Position numbers and translations under genes: made by a program. Below the pieces are notes generated by a model. That model worked only from the letters and a program-made list of their open reading frames with translations. It was not told the DNA's origin and searched no databases. 64,000 nucleotides of DNA from Panacagrimonas perspica (GTDB lineage Bacteria; Pseudomonadota; Gammaproteobacteria; Nevskiales; Nevskiaceae), in NCBI RefSeq assembly GCF_004364935.1, contig NZ_SOBT01000008.1, positions 2,235,534 through 2,299,533 on the forward strand. Reading direction: 5' to 3'. How positions within the stretch are numbered: position 1 is the first letter of the stretch; every line of letters starts with the position of its first letter. Shown piece after piece: positions 1-8,004 of the stretch.

Positions 1-374
1 CCGTAATCGGGCATGCGCTTCGAAGCCTCCACCGCTGCGAAATAGGGCGAATGGATGTTGACGGTGAACAGTCGGTCCACTGCGTCCGTGGCGATGGTCG
101 CGGGGTCGCCGAACACCACGACACCGGCGTTGACGACCAGGACATCGAGCGGTCCGCAGCTCGCGACGAATTCAATGACGGCATCGCGATCCGCGCTGTC
201 GACCCTTGCTGCGCGGGCGCCCGTTTGCTTGGCCACGGCGTCCGCGGCCTCCTGGGAGGCGGAGTAGGTGAAGACGACGGTGGCACCGGCGCTCGTGAAC
301 CTCCGAACGATCGCTGCACCGATCCCGCGACTCCCGCCGATCACCAACACCTTCTTGCCACTGAAGCTATTCAT
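1..374 (-). CDS. BdcA-like short-chain dehydrogenase/reductase, 3' part off the left edge
   Basis: This is the first 124 codons of a short-chain dehydrogenase/reductase; the C-terminus lies beyond the left edge. The N-terminal Rossmann glycine motif GGSRGIG is at residues 13-19, and an NAG motif is near residue 88. The segment around GSRGIGAAIVRRF and DSADRDAV closely recalls E. coli BdcA (YjgI), an SDR reported to bind cyclic di-GMP and promote biofilm dispersal. That resemblance is from memory of the family. The catalytic Ser-Tyr-Lys region is not visible, so enzymatic competence cannot be judged. The yghU-like gene ends 84 bp upstream on the same strand, so the two could be co-transcribed. 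Codon use here is less GC-biased than in the rest of the window. Confidence 0.8.
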   Translation of the reverse strand, partial: MNSFSGKKVLVIGGSRGIGAAIVRRFTSAGATVVFTYSASQEAADAVAKQTGARAARVDSADRDAVIEFVASCGPLDVLVVNAGVVVFGDPATIATDAVDRLFTVNIHSPYFAAVEASKRMPDY

Positions 375-458
375 CTCCCTACTTCTCCGATTCCAAAGAG
401 TTGGAGCCGAGCGCCCTTGCAGCATCGGCCGGAAGTGCGATGCCCGAAGGGCGCTGCG

Positions 459-1331
459 TCAGATCTTCTCGAATACACCGACACGCTTCCCGGCGAAATC
501 GGTACTGCTGTGGCGCTCCCGCATCTGTGATGCGGCATCGCCCCATACTCGGTTGACGATCATTCCGCGCTGCGCGGCCGGGCGGGCCTGGATCTCGTCA
601 GCCCACCGCTTCACATGGGGATAGGTGTCAACGTCGAGGAACGCTTCCGCGTTGTAGAGGCGTCCCATGACAAGCCATCCATACCAAGGCCACGTGGCAA
701 TGTCCGCAATCGTGAATTTCTCGCCAGCAAGGTAGCGGGAGTTTGCGAGCCGCTGGTTAAGGACATCGAGCTGGCGTTTGACCTCCATGGTGAAGCGGTT
801 GATGGCGTATTCGATCTTCGTTGGAGCGTAGGCGTAGAAGTGCCCAAAGCCGCCACCCAAAAATGGGGCCGATCCCATTTGCCAGAACAGCCAATTGAGG
901 GTTTCGGTGCGTGCAGCGCCCGACGGCGGTAAGAACGCGGAATCAAACTGCTCTGCAAGGTAGACTAGGATCGATCCGGACTCGAAAACACGAGTGGGAG
1001 GCGATCCGCCCTTATCGACTAAAGCCGGAATCTTGGAATTCGGGTTGATGTCGACAAATCCGCTCGTGAATTGCTCGCCTTCGAAGATGTTGATGGTCCA
1101 TGCGTCGTATTCGGCGGCATCACCGCGATCGAGCAATTCCTCGAGCATGTGGGTGACCTTGACGCCGTTGGGCGTCGCCATCGAGTAGAGCTGAAAGCGA
1201 TGGGATCCCACCGGAAGGCTCTTCTCATGGGTGGCCCCGGCGATCGGCCGATTGATGTTCGCGAACTTCCCTCCACTCGGAGCCCGCCACTCCCACACTT
1301 TTGGTGGCTGATAGGTCGACGTGTCGTTCAT
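459..1331 (-). CDS. yghU: YghU-family glutathione S-transferase
   Basis: A 290-residue cytosolic glutathione transferase of the Nu class, matching E. coli YghU in length and along its whole course. Recognisable blocks are YQPPKVWEW at the N-terminus, FANINRPIAGATHEKSLPVG near residues 23-42, PNSKIPAL near 107-114, the ESGSI glutathione-binding loop, NWLFWQMG, and FGHFYAYAPTKIEYAINRF in the helical domain. YghU binds two glutathione molecules and has disulfide-bond reductase and peroxidase activity; that is family knowledge. The ATG has an AGGAG about 8 nt upstream. The bdcA-like gene follows 84 bp downstream, and an AraC-family gene ends 72 bp upstream, all on the minus strand. The neighbourhood suggests redox or electrophile stress, which is inference. 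Confidence 0.93.
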   Translation of the reverse strand: MNDTSTYQPPKVWEWRAPSGGKFANINRPIAGATHEKSLPVGSHRFQLYSMATPNGVKVTHMLEELLDRGDAAEYDAWTINIFEGEQFTSGFVDINPNSKIPALVDKGGSPPTRVFESGSILVYLAEQFDSAFLPPSGAARTETLNWLFWQMGSAPFLGGGFGHFYAYAPTKIEYAINRFTMEVKRQLDVLNQRLANSRYLAGEKFTIADIATWPWYGWLVMGRLYNAEAFLDVDTYPHVKRWADEIQARPAAQRGMIVNRVWGDAASQMRERHSSTDFAGKRVGVFEKI

Positions 1332-1403
1332 TGTGTGGGGCTCCTGATGTGAATCAGATCTTGGCGGGGTGGTTCTGCGCGCGCGTGTTTCGGTGTGGCT
1401 TGA

Positions 1404-2534
1404 TTAGCCGGCGACCGAGAGACGCTTGGGATGCGTGCGCGGGCCGTCGGCGTGTCGACGAAGATCCGTCGGGGTCATTCCGAACCATCGTTTACACAGG
1501 CGTGTCAGCACGGCTTGTTCTGAGAGGCCCAACAGACCGGCAACTTGCGCGATTGGAACGGTCGTCGATACCAACATCTGGCGAGCTCTCTGGCGCCGAA
1601 CGTCGTCGCGCAGTGCCTCGAACGAGGTGCCTTCCGCATTGAGCTTTCGCAACAGCGAGCGAGGGTGGATGGCCAGCGCAGAAGCGATGGCTGTCTTACT
1701 GACGGAACCCATCCCAACCAATGCCCGCAGCGCGGCGTCTACCCTCTTCGACACGCTTTGCTTGGGGTCTTGGTGGCGCGAATCGAGATAGGCCACTCCG
1801 ATGTTCCGCAGCGCAACATTGCCTGAGGTCAAGCGATGGCTCAGCAAGGTGCGCTCGAAGTGCAATGCTGCGAAAGGCTGGGCGGTTCGCACCGAGCAGC
1901 CGAATTCTCTTTCGTAAACTGAAAGCTTTGCGAGGGGCTGATGCGGCAGTGAGACGTGTCGCAAAGCGTAAGCATCGCCCACCAAGGCACGAAAGATTCG
2001 GTGAATTACCGTCAGCCCTAAATCTGTCACCTGACGTGCGGTCGGAACGTCGGAGATCAGGAGCTCGAAGCGCAGATCGCAGAGCTTTGCGCCGCTCGGG
2101 CTGCGCTCGAGCAGTGTCACGGCGATGCCGGGAGCATGGACAAATAGGTAGCGGGCGAAAAGACGCATTGCCTCGGATACGCTTTCGGCATTCTGCAAAA
2201 CGATCGCGAGCGCTCCAAGGATTCCAATGTCCTGACGCTGAGCCAGCATCAGCCCGAACGCAGGCGCATTCAAGCTGGTGGCGCTTGCCTCCAGAAGGAG
2301 GACGAAAGCTCGCATCGGAATCAGCGACTCTTCGTTCCTTGTTGTGTCCGGATTGATCTGATGTCTGCGTAGGAGAGCCTCTGGTCGACCGTCCAGGGAC
2401 TTAACCAAGGCGGAAAAGCCTCGCAGCGCTCCTACCCGGACCATCGTTGAGGGAGCTTTGCCCCGCCCATGCGTACCCGCGCTCGGTCGCCGTGGACGTG
2501 TTTCTCGTTTATCGGGCGCCTCAACAGTAGGCAT
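1404..2534 (-). CDS. AraC-family transcriptional regulator with arabinose-binding-type sensor domain
   Basis: A 376-residue regulator. The first two thirds match the 'Arabinose_bd' sensor domain typical of OruR/ArgR-like AraC proteins (ALRGFSALVKSL, then a conserved HRIFRAL segment). The C-terminal third is the double helix-turn-helix, with LLGLSEQAVLTRLCKRWFG and TPTDLRR as the last recognisable block. The frame stays open 39 codons further upstream, but the ATG at 2534 is the best start because AGGGAG lies 7 nt before it. The gene lies upstream of yghU on the same strand, 72 bp away, so it may control the yghU/bdcA-like genes. No effector can be inferred from sequence. Confidence 0.88.
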   Translation of the reverse strand: MPTVEAPDKRETRPRRPSAGTHGRGKAPSTMVRVGALRGFSALVKSLDGRPEALLRRHQINPDTTRNEESLIPMRAFVLLLEASATSLNAPAFGLMLAQRQDIGILGALAIVLQNAESVSEAMRLFARYLFVHAPGIAVTLLERSPSGAKLCDLRFELLISDVPTARQVTDLGLTVIHRIFRALVGDAYALRHVSLPHQPLAKLSVYEREFGCSVRTAQPFAALHFERTLLSHRLTSGNVALRNIGVAYLDSRHQDPKQSVSKRVDAALRALVGMGSVSKTAIASALAIHPRSLLRKLNAEGTSFEALRDDVRRQRARQMLVSTTVPIAQVAGLLGLSEQAVLTRLCKRWFGMTPTDLRRHADGPRTHPKRLSVAG

Positions 2535-2973
2535 GAAAGGACTCCCTTGAACCAAACGTTCCCGCGAGGCGTCGCGGTTGGGATGCGCGCGGAGCAGGGG
2601 ATGGCTGTCGTTGTAAGTTCTGGGGGCGTACAAGGCGCTTACGTCTTCCATCCAGTATCGGGCTCCATTTCTTCCGGCGTACGGTAGCGTTATGGAAACT
2701 GCCCAACTTGATCGAAAGGGACAAAAAATTGACCGGTCGTGACGTCGCGGCCGATACCCGCTTCTCGCGTCCGACGAACACCAGTCTCCTGCCCGATGTC
2801 GCTACCGGTAGGCCGTGACACCGTCATATTGCGGTCCGGCTTTCGGTAGCCATTCGCGACGCATACCTAGAGCGGCATCCCCTTCCACAATCGCTCTCTT
2901 CGGTGCGGCAACGTGAGGTCTTGTAGATAAAAGCTGTCGCCTTCGACATAGCGCCGCTGTTGCACTCGTCCTT
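2535..2973. other. Intergenic region upstream of the AraC and HPP genes
   Basis: This 439-bp stretch separates the divergent AraC and HPP genes. It must hold both promoters. It contains the AGGGAG ribosome site of the AraC gene and an AT-richer patch near 2720-2735. Short open frames here show no recognisable protein features. I could not place a convincing -35/-10 pair or an operator. Confidence 0.5.
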
Positions 2974-3564
2974 GTGGAAGAATCACCGCAAGAAGAGGCC
3001 CCAAACCAGACGGGCCTAAGTCTGAGAGTTCGAAAATTGATGATGCGGCATCCACTGGTTCGTTTGGCCTGGTGTCTGGTCGGGGCGGGGACGGGAATAC
3101 TGTTCGCCCTTTTCGTCATCGGTCGATCGCATGCGGCGTTCGTGCTCGCATCTCTCGGCGGCAGTACCGTATTTCTGTTTGGGCTCACTCAGGCGCCCGC
3201 CGCTCAGCCCCGCGCCTTGCTAGGCGGGCACTTGATTGGAGCAGCGTGCGGTATCGCTTGCGTGCAGATCTTCGGAAGTTCGAACGCCAGCGCGGCAATT
3301 GCAGTCGTGCTCAGCCTCGCACTGATGTTGCTGACCCGCACCGTTCATCCTCCTGCTGGCGCCAACCCGCTGATCATGGTGGCGGCCGGCGCGACGTGGA
3401 CAGCACTTTGGAACCCCGTGCTTCTGGGGGTGTTCAGTCTGATGGGGGTCGCATTCGTGTGGAGCAGGCTCTATCCAGGCTTGGTGCACTATCCGGTGTC
3501 GTTACGGACCCCGTCGCCCCCAAGCTTGAACTGGGGGGGATGGTCCTCGCCTGAGAAGCGTTGA
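2974..3564 (+). CDS. HPP-family integral membrane protein
   Basis: A protein of up to 196 residues belonging to the HPP family, named for the HPP motif. That motif is seen here as VHPPAGANPL near residues 129-138. Four hydrophobic segments can be read: LVRLAWCLVGAGTGILFALF, HAAFVLASLGGSTVFLFGL, HLIGAACGIACVQIF, and a C-terminal stretch ending VFSLMGVAFVW. HPP proteins are inner-membrane proteins; some have been linked to nitrite transport in plastids and cyanobacteria, which is family knowledge only. The start used is a GTG; an ATG pair at 3040-3045 (MMRHP), just before the first membrane helix, is an equally plausible start. Confidence 0.82.
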   Translation: MEESPQEEAPNQTGLSLRVRKLMMRHPLVRLAWCLVGAGTGILFALFVIGRSHAAFVLASLGGSTVFLFGLTQAPAAQPRALLGGHLIGAACGIACVQIFGSSNASAAIAVVLSLALMLLTRTVHPPAGANPLIMVAAGATWTALWNPVLLGVFSLMGVAFVWSRLYPGLVHYPVSLRTPSPPSLNWGGWSSPEKR

Positions 3565-4076
3565 GTCGGAAGCTTCCTTAATGGGTCGGGCGCAACGCGC
3601 CACGATGTTCCTAACACCGCAGGACTTTGATCGGTGCCTCCGATGTTTGGCTTCAGGCTTCGCGGGCCATGACGGTCTTGATGATCTACTCGTTGCCCCG
3701 CATTGCGCTGTCGAATAAGTTGCCACACGTCATTCGCGATCAGCCGACGTGCGATCGGTACTGAGCAGCTTCCCACCCTCAAACGATCGTAGTCGGCTAG
3801 TTCACCTGCGAGGGGATCACAGCTTCACGGGCCAGAGCGACATGCCAGGCCATGCCTCGGTACGCTCGTGTTCTAATTCTCAAAAGTACCGGGGAGTCTT
3901 TGCGCGGTCGGCGGGCGCCGCCCGAATGCGAAAACCAGGCCGCTTTGAGACGGTCTTGCAATGTGGTGAATGAGCGCCCCGGGCCAATTAGCAGCGCCGC
4001 TTAAGTGCCGGGAGTGAGTCTTCGCGAATGTCTGCTTCGGAGTTCCCTGGTCGCGGAGCTCGACTGTCGGCTCCGG
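3565..4076. other. Non-coding stretch between the HPP gene and the IS element
   Basis: This 512-bp stretch has no credible gene. A minus-strand open frame at 3489-3782 overlaps the end of the HPP gene and matches nothing I recognise. Composition is AT-richer than the rest of the window. A degraded mobile-element remnant beside the IS is possible, but I cannot show it. Confidence 0.5.
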
Positions 4077-5694
4077 GCTAATTCTGTTGAAAAACTCCTG
4101 CTGATTTCAGAACTGGCCTCCGGTGCTGATGTCCGATCGACGTCGAGGTTGTTCGAGGGGAGGACACGGCGATGATGGGTCAGCGATCGAGTGGTCAAGG
4201 GCGTCTGTTTTACGCATTCGATCTCGACGCACACGTTCCCGAAAACCATCTTCTTCGTGGCATTGATCGGTGCCTCGACCTTAGCGATCTGCGCACGCAG
4301 CTGGCCGATCACTACAGCAGCACCGGGCGTCCCTCGATTGATCCGGAGCTGATGATCCGGATGCTGATCGTCGGATACAGCTACGGCATCCGATCTGAGC
4401 GCCGTCTCTGCGAAGAGGTCCATCTCAATCTTGGCTACCGCTGGTTCTGCCGCCTTGGCCTGGAGGATGCGGTCCCGGATCACTCTACTTTCTCGAAGAA
4501 TCGCCACGGCCGCTTTCGTGAAAGCGGCATCTTCCGCTGGGTTTTCGATGAAGTAGTCCGGCGGTGCATGGCCGCCGGCCTGGTCAAGGCCGAGGGTTTT
4601 GCCGTCGACGCCAGCATCATCGCGGCCGACGCCAATAAGCAGCGCAGCGTCCCCGGCACCGACCGTATCGATTGGTCCAGCCCAGCGCTGAGCACTCGGG
4701 CCGTGCGCGAATATCTGGAAGGTCTGGATGGCGAGGCGCTCGCCGAGGCGATGCCCAAGCGTCTCTCGCTGACCGATCCGCAGTCGAGCTGGACAGCCGC
4801 GCTTGGTGGGCCGGCATTCTTCGCGTACTCGACCAATTATCTAATCGACACCGCGCACGGCGTGATCATGGATGTGGAGGCCACGCCGGCCCACCGCACC
4901 GCAGAGGTCGAGTCCACCAAGGCCATGGTCGAGCGCGTCGAAGCGCGATTCGCCATCACGCCCGAGCGACTCATCGGCGACATGGCCTATGGAAACGCGC
5001 CGATGCTCGCCTGGATGGTGGACGAGAAGGAGATCGAGCCGCACGTGCCGGTATGGGACAAAACCCAGCGCCAGGACGGCACTCTCTCCAGCACGGACTT
5101 TCAGTGGGATGACGACGCCAACGAATACCGTTGCCCGGAAGGCCACTCGCTACGCATCGAGCGACGACCCTTCAAGAAGGCTCGTACGCACATCACCAAG
5201 CTCAACTCAATCATCTATCGGTCGAGCCAGCACGATTGCCAGCACTGCCCTCGGAAAATGCAGTGCTGCCCAAAGACGCCGATCCGCAAGATCGCGCGCA
5301 GCATTCACGAGCATGCTCGTGATGTCGCGCGGCGGATCAGGACGACACCGGAATACGCGCGGTCGCGTCGCCTGCGCAAGAAGGTCGAGATGCTCTTCGC
5401 CCACCTCAAACGCATTCTGAAAGTCACACGCTTGCGGCTACGTGGGCTGAGCGGCGCGAGCGATGAATTCACGCTGGCGGCGACTGCACAGAACCTGCGT
5501 CGCCTCGCGATGCTGACGCATGGCCCGCCCAGTCGCAGGATAGCCACGCCTGCGTGATGCAAATGCAGGTGTAGCGAGGGGAATGACGGGCTAGAGGCCC
5601 GAAGAAAACCCATGCCCGACCACTTTTCATCGCGAAAAAGCCCAACGCGACGCATCAATCCCGCAGGCGCAGTGCGTTTTTCAACGGAATTGGC
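4077..5694 (+). mobile_element. IS1182-family insertion sequence, apparently complete
   Basis: The element is about 1.6 kb and carries one full-length transposase gene. It is bounded by imperfect inverted repeats: left end 4077-4097 (gctaattctgttgaaaaac plus two bases) and right end 5674-5694, matching at 18 of 21 positions when reverse-complemented. Ends reading roughly TGTTGAAAAAC are familiar from IS1182-type elements. No convincing target-site duplication was found next to the repeats, so the exact outer bases are uncertain or one end has been altered. It sits where composition changes from the lower-GC left segment to the high-GC remainder. Confidence 0.85.
4172..5557 (+). CDS. IS1182-family transposase
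   Basis: A 461-residue DDE-type transposase. The N-terminal domain (residues about 1-80) has the family pattern VPENHLLRGIDRCLDLSDL, with RPSIDPELMIRMLIVGY following. FCRLGLEDAVPDHSTFSKNR leads into the catalytic domain, VDASIIAADANK carries the first Asp, and IGDMAYGN is a second conserved block. A Cys cluster (CQHCPRKMQCC) near residue 360 and a terminal DUF4372-like or Tnp region with LFAHLKRILKVTRLRLRG follow. The frame is intact, so the copy could be active. The start has GGGGAGG about 9 nt upstream. The gene lies 75 bp inside the left inverted repeat and ends 116 bp before the right one. Confidence 0.93.
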   Translation: MMGQRSSGQGRLFYAFDLDAHVPENHLLRGIDRCLDLSDLRTQLADHYSSTGRPSIDPELMIRMLIVGYSYGIRSERRLCEEVHLNLGYRWFCRLGLEDAVPDHSTFSKNRHGRFRESGIFRWVFDEVVRRCMAAGLVKAEGFAVDASIIAADANKQRSVPGTDRIDWSSPALSTRAVREYLEGLDGEALAEAMPKRLSLTDPQSSWTAALGGPAFFAYSTNYLIDTAHGVIMDVEATPAHRTAEVESTKAMVERVEARFAITPERLIGDMAYGNAPMLAWMVDEKEIEPHVPVWDKTQRQDGTLSSTDFQWDDDANEYRCPEGHSLRIERRPFKKARTHITKLNSIIYRSSQHDCQHCPRKMQCCPKTPIRKIARSIHEHARDVARRIRTTPEYARSRRLRKKVEMLFAHLKRILKVTRLRLRGLSGASDEFTLAATAQNLRRLAMLTHGPPSRRIATPA

Positions 5695-5820
5695 TGCATT
5701 GCGCCGGTCACGAACGCTGACAAATCGAGTAGCCCGCCAAGTCCGCAGCCGGGCCATGCCCGCCCCCTCCTGGACATCGCCCCACCCGCGCGTGGATCTG
5801 CGGGTCATCCCGACACCGCC

Positions 5821-7209
5821 TTACAGGCGAATCAGTCCGCGGTAGATGCCGGGCTCCATCGTCTTGCGCCCTGGCGAGGGATTCTCGACGGTCACATCAC
5901 CCTCGAACACGACGCCGGAGCCGAAGGCGACGAGGCCCGAGACCTTGAGGCTGCGGCAGTTCTTCAACGACGGCGCGCCGGCCGCGAGTGCGGCGTCGAG
6001 CTGATCGACGAGCTTGTAATGGTCGTCGAGCTCGACTCTCGGCGGCACGCCGCCGCAGCTCGCGACGAGGCACACGGTGCCGTCCTCGCGGACCTCGTAG
6101 GCATCGGAGCGCAGCGTGAGCAGGTCGGCGGTGGTCTTCACCGGCGCGAAGCGCGAGCGCGGCACGGCGATGGCCGCGGCATCGTCGAAGCACTCGATCG
6201 CGGCGCCCATCGCGGATTCGAGCTGGTAGACGGGCGTGGATTTCTTGTCGCGGGGATCGACGGTCTTCTTGTTCTGGATGACCGGCAGCGGAAGGAAACC
6301 GCCGGAGGTCGCGAGCACCTCGGCGAGCCTGTCGAGGCGAAGCCAGAGGTTGTTCGTGTTGAAGAAGCGATGTTTCGTGATGTCCTGGAACGCGTCCAGG
6401 TCCTCGTCGGGACACTGCGCCGACTCGCGCAGCAGCAACTTGCCCTCGCGCAAGGCCAGGTGACCGCCCTTGCGATCGGACGGCGTGCGCGCAGTGACCT
6501 CCATCGCAAACGGCGCGCCGGATTGCGCGAACCACTCGAGGAGCCTGGGATCCAGCGTCGCGCCGAGATTGTCGGAGTTCGAGACGAACAGGTACTTCAC
6601 GCCGGCCGCGAGCAGGCGATCCAGCGCGCCGGAACCGGCGAGCACGGGATACAGATCGCCGTGGCCCGGCGGGCACCACTCGTTGTCGGGACTCGTCGGT
6701 GACGAAGCCGGCGTCAGCGTGGAGATGGCGATCTTCGGCGTCTTGTTCTGCAGCAGTTCGATGGAGTCCGCGCTGCCGAGTTCGGGATGCCTAGCGAGGA
6801 ACGCGCGTGTGTCGTCACTGGTGCTGAAACTGTTCATCAGCAGGAAGCGGACGTTCGCGCCGCTGGTCGCACGAAAATGGAGGATCTGCTGCGCGGTGAG
6901 ATCGAGGAACGTGACGCCAGGGCGCACCTCGAGCAGGGACTTGGCCTTCTCCAGACCCATGCTCGTGCCGAGGCCGCCGTTCAATTTCAGGATCGCGGCC
7001 TGTGCGAGCAGCGAGGCGATCCGGCCTGCCCCGGGCTCGGGCAGGTCGTCGGCACTGGGCAGCGACTCCACCGGCGCGATCACCTGCTCGGACAGGAACG
7101 CCGTCTGCTTCGCAACAAGCTGCGCGTAGGCGCGCTCGAACGCCTTGATGGCCGGCTCGTTGACGCCGGCGGCTTCCATCTTCTGACGGAACGATTCGAT
7201 TGCGCTCAT
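5821..7209 (-). CDS. UTP--glucose-1-phosphate uridylyltransferase, eukaryotic-type UDPGP family
   Basis: A 462-residue enzyme that makes UDP-glucose from UTP and glucose 1-phosphate in the cytosol, feeding glycans and envelope sugars. The nucleotide-binding loop KLNGGLGTSMG (near residues 80-90) is diagnostic of the UDPGP family rather than of bacterial GalU. EWCPPGHGDLYPVL and VSNSDNLGATLD are the further substrate-binding motifs, and FFNTNNLWL follows. The C-terminus is a left-handed beta-helix-like tail (VVFEGDVTVEN). The frame runs 43 codons further upstream, but MSAIESFRQKM at 7209 is the natural start for the family. It ends 126 bp to the right of the IS element. It has no obvious operon partner. 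Confidence 0.92.
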   Translation of the reverse strand: MSAIESFRQKMEAAGVNEPAIKAFERAYAQLVAKQTAFLSEQVIAPVESLPSADDLPEPGAGRIASLLAQAAILKLNGGLGTSMGLEKAKSLLEVRPGVTFLDLTAQQILHFRATSGANVRFLLMNSFSTSDDTRAFLARHPELGSADSIELLQNKTPKIAISTLTPASSPTSPDNEWCPPGHGDLYPVLAGSGALDRLLAAGVKYLFVSNSDNLGATLDPRLLEWFAQSGAPFAMEVTARTPSDRKGGHLALREGKLLLRESAQCPDEDLDAFQDITKHRFFNTNNLWLRLDRLAEVLATSGGFLPLPVIQNKKTVDPRDKKSTPVYQLESAMGAAIECFDDAAAIAVPRSRFAPVKTTADLLTLRSDAYEVREDGTVCLVASCGGVPPRVELDDHYKLVDQLDAALAAGAPSLKNCRSLKVSGLVAFGSGVVFEGDVTVENPSPGRKTMEPGIYRGLIRL

Positions 7210-7503
7210 TCTTCGCGAGGTGTCTGAAAGGTTTTGCAGCCCGGATTCTCGTTGAAGAATACCTGCTGCGGCCGCCCCGGCACGTTCCGCCGCGAGACCC
7301 GATGGCCTTGCACGGGCTCCAGCAAGAACGAGCGCCATCTGCAGCCTGCACGAAGTCCGCGGACCTGCGGCCCATCGTTGAACCGGAATGCCGGGCTACG
7401 CCGGATTCGGACCCGCGCTCCTTGCTACCTGCAGCGAGGGCTGTACACGGCCTGCCCGATAGGGCACAACGTTCATCTCACGAAAGTACAGGGACGAGAT
7501 CCG

Positions 7504-7908
7504 ATGCCCGATTCGAAAAAGCCCACCCCGTCAAAGACCCCGGAAGGCATCGTCGATGCGCTGCTGGCGCACTTCAACACGATGGATGTCGACGTGATGC
7601 TCGGACTTTTCGGCCCCAACGCGATTTCGGTGACAGCGCAGGGCGAGTGCCTGCGCGGCCGGCAGGCGATCAAGGAAGAAATGGAGCGCTTCTACAGCCT
7701 GCAGCTTCCGCTCCAGGCCGTTTCCCGTCATGTCTTCGTGGCGGGCGATATCGCGTCGGTGATTCTCGACTGGAGCATCGCGGGAAAATCGGCGGCGGGC
7801 GACGAGGTTCGCGTGGGCGGTTCTGCGAACGACGTCTATCAGCGCTGCGCGGACGGTTGCTGGCGGATCCTGATCGACAATCCTCTGGGCACGCAGATCC
7901 GTCAGTAG
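7504..7908 (+). CDS. SnoaL/NTF2-like protein (DUF4440 type)
   Basis: A 134-residue single-domain protein. It has the alpha-plus-beta cone architecture of the SnoaL/NTF2 superfamily. An N-terminal helix (IVDALLAHFNTMDVDVML) is followed by a strand with FGPNAISVTAQGE, a helix with GRQAIKEEMERFY, and terminal strands ending DGCWRILIDNP. Such proteins are small-ligand binders, isomerases or hydrolases, and sequence alone does not say which. GGGACGAG lies a few bases before the ATG. A hairpin follows the stop codon. The gene is convergent with the acyl-CoA ligase. Confidence 0.8.
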   Translation: MPDSKKPTPSKTPEGIVDALLAHFNTMDVDVMLGLFGPNAISVTAQGECLRGRQAIKEEMERFYSLQLPLQAVSRHVFVAGDIASVILDWSIAGKSAAGDEVRVGGSANDVYQRCADGCWRILIDNPLGTQIRQ

Positions 7909-7916
7909 GCGGTGTC

Positions 7917-7957
7917 GCGTATCGAGAGACGGCCGGGCCGCGGGTCCCTCGATACGC
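7917..7957. terminator. Hairpin between convergent genes, likely bidirectional terminator
   Basis: Ten-base perfect arms GCGTATCGAG (7917-7926) and CTCGATACGC (7948-7957) enclose a GC-rich loop. They lie just after the NTF2-like gene and before the end of the ligase gene on the other strand. There is no T-tract, so a factor-independent role is uncertain. Confidence 0.45.
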
Positions 7958-8004
7958 CCGGCCCTGCGTTGGTGGCGTGGAAGATCGATCGCCGGCCCGG
8001 CTGA

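Noticed and set aside
3489..3782. Possible transposase remnant on the minus strand
   Set aside because: The translation matches nothing I know and overlaps the HPP gene end.
4001..4507. 168-codon minus-strand frame across the left end of the IS element
   Set aside because: Antisense to the transposase and crosses the IS boundary.
4060..5720. Target-site duplication at the IS ends
   Set aside because: I compared the bases flanking both inverted repeats and found no convincing matching short repeat.
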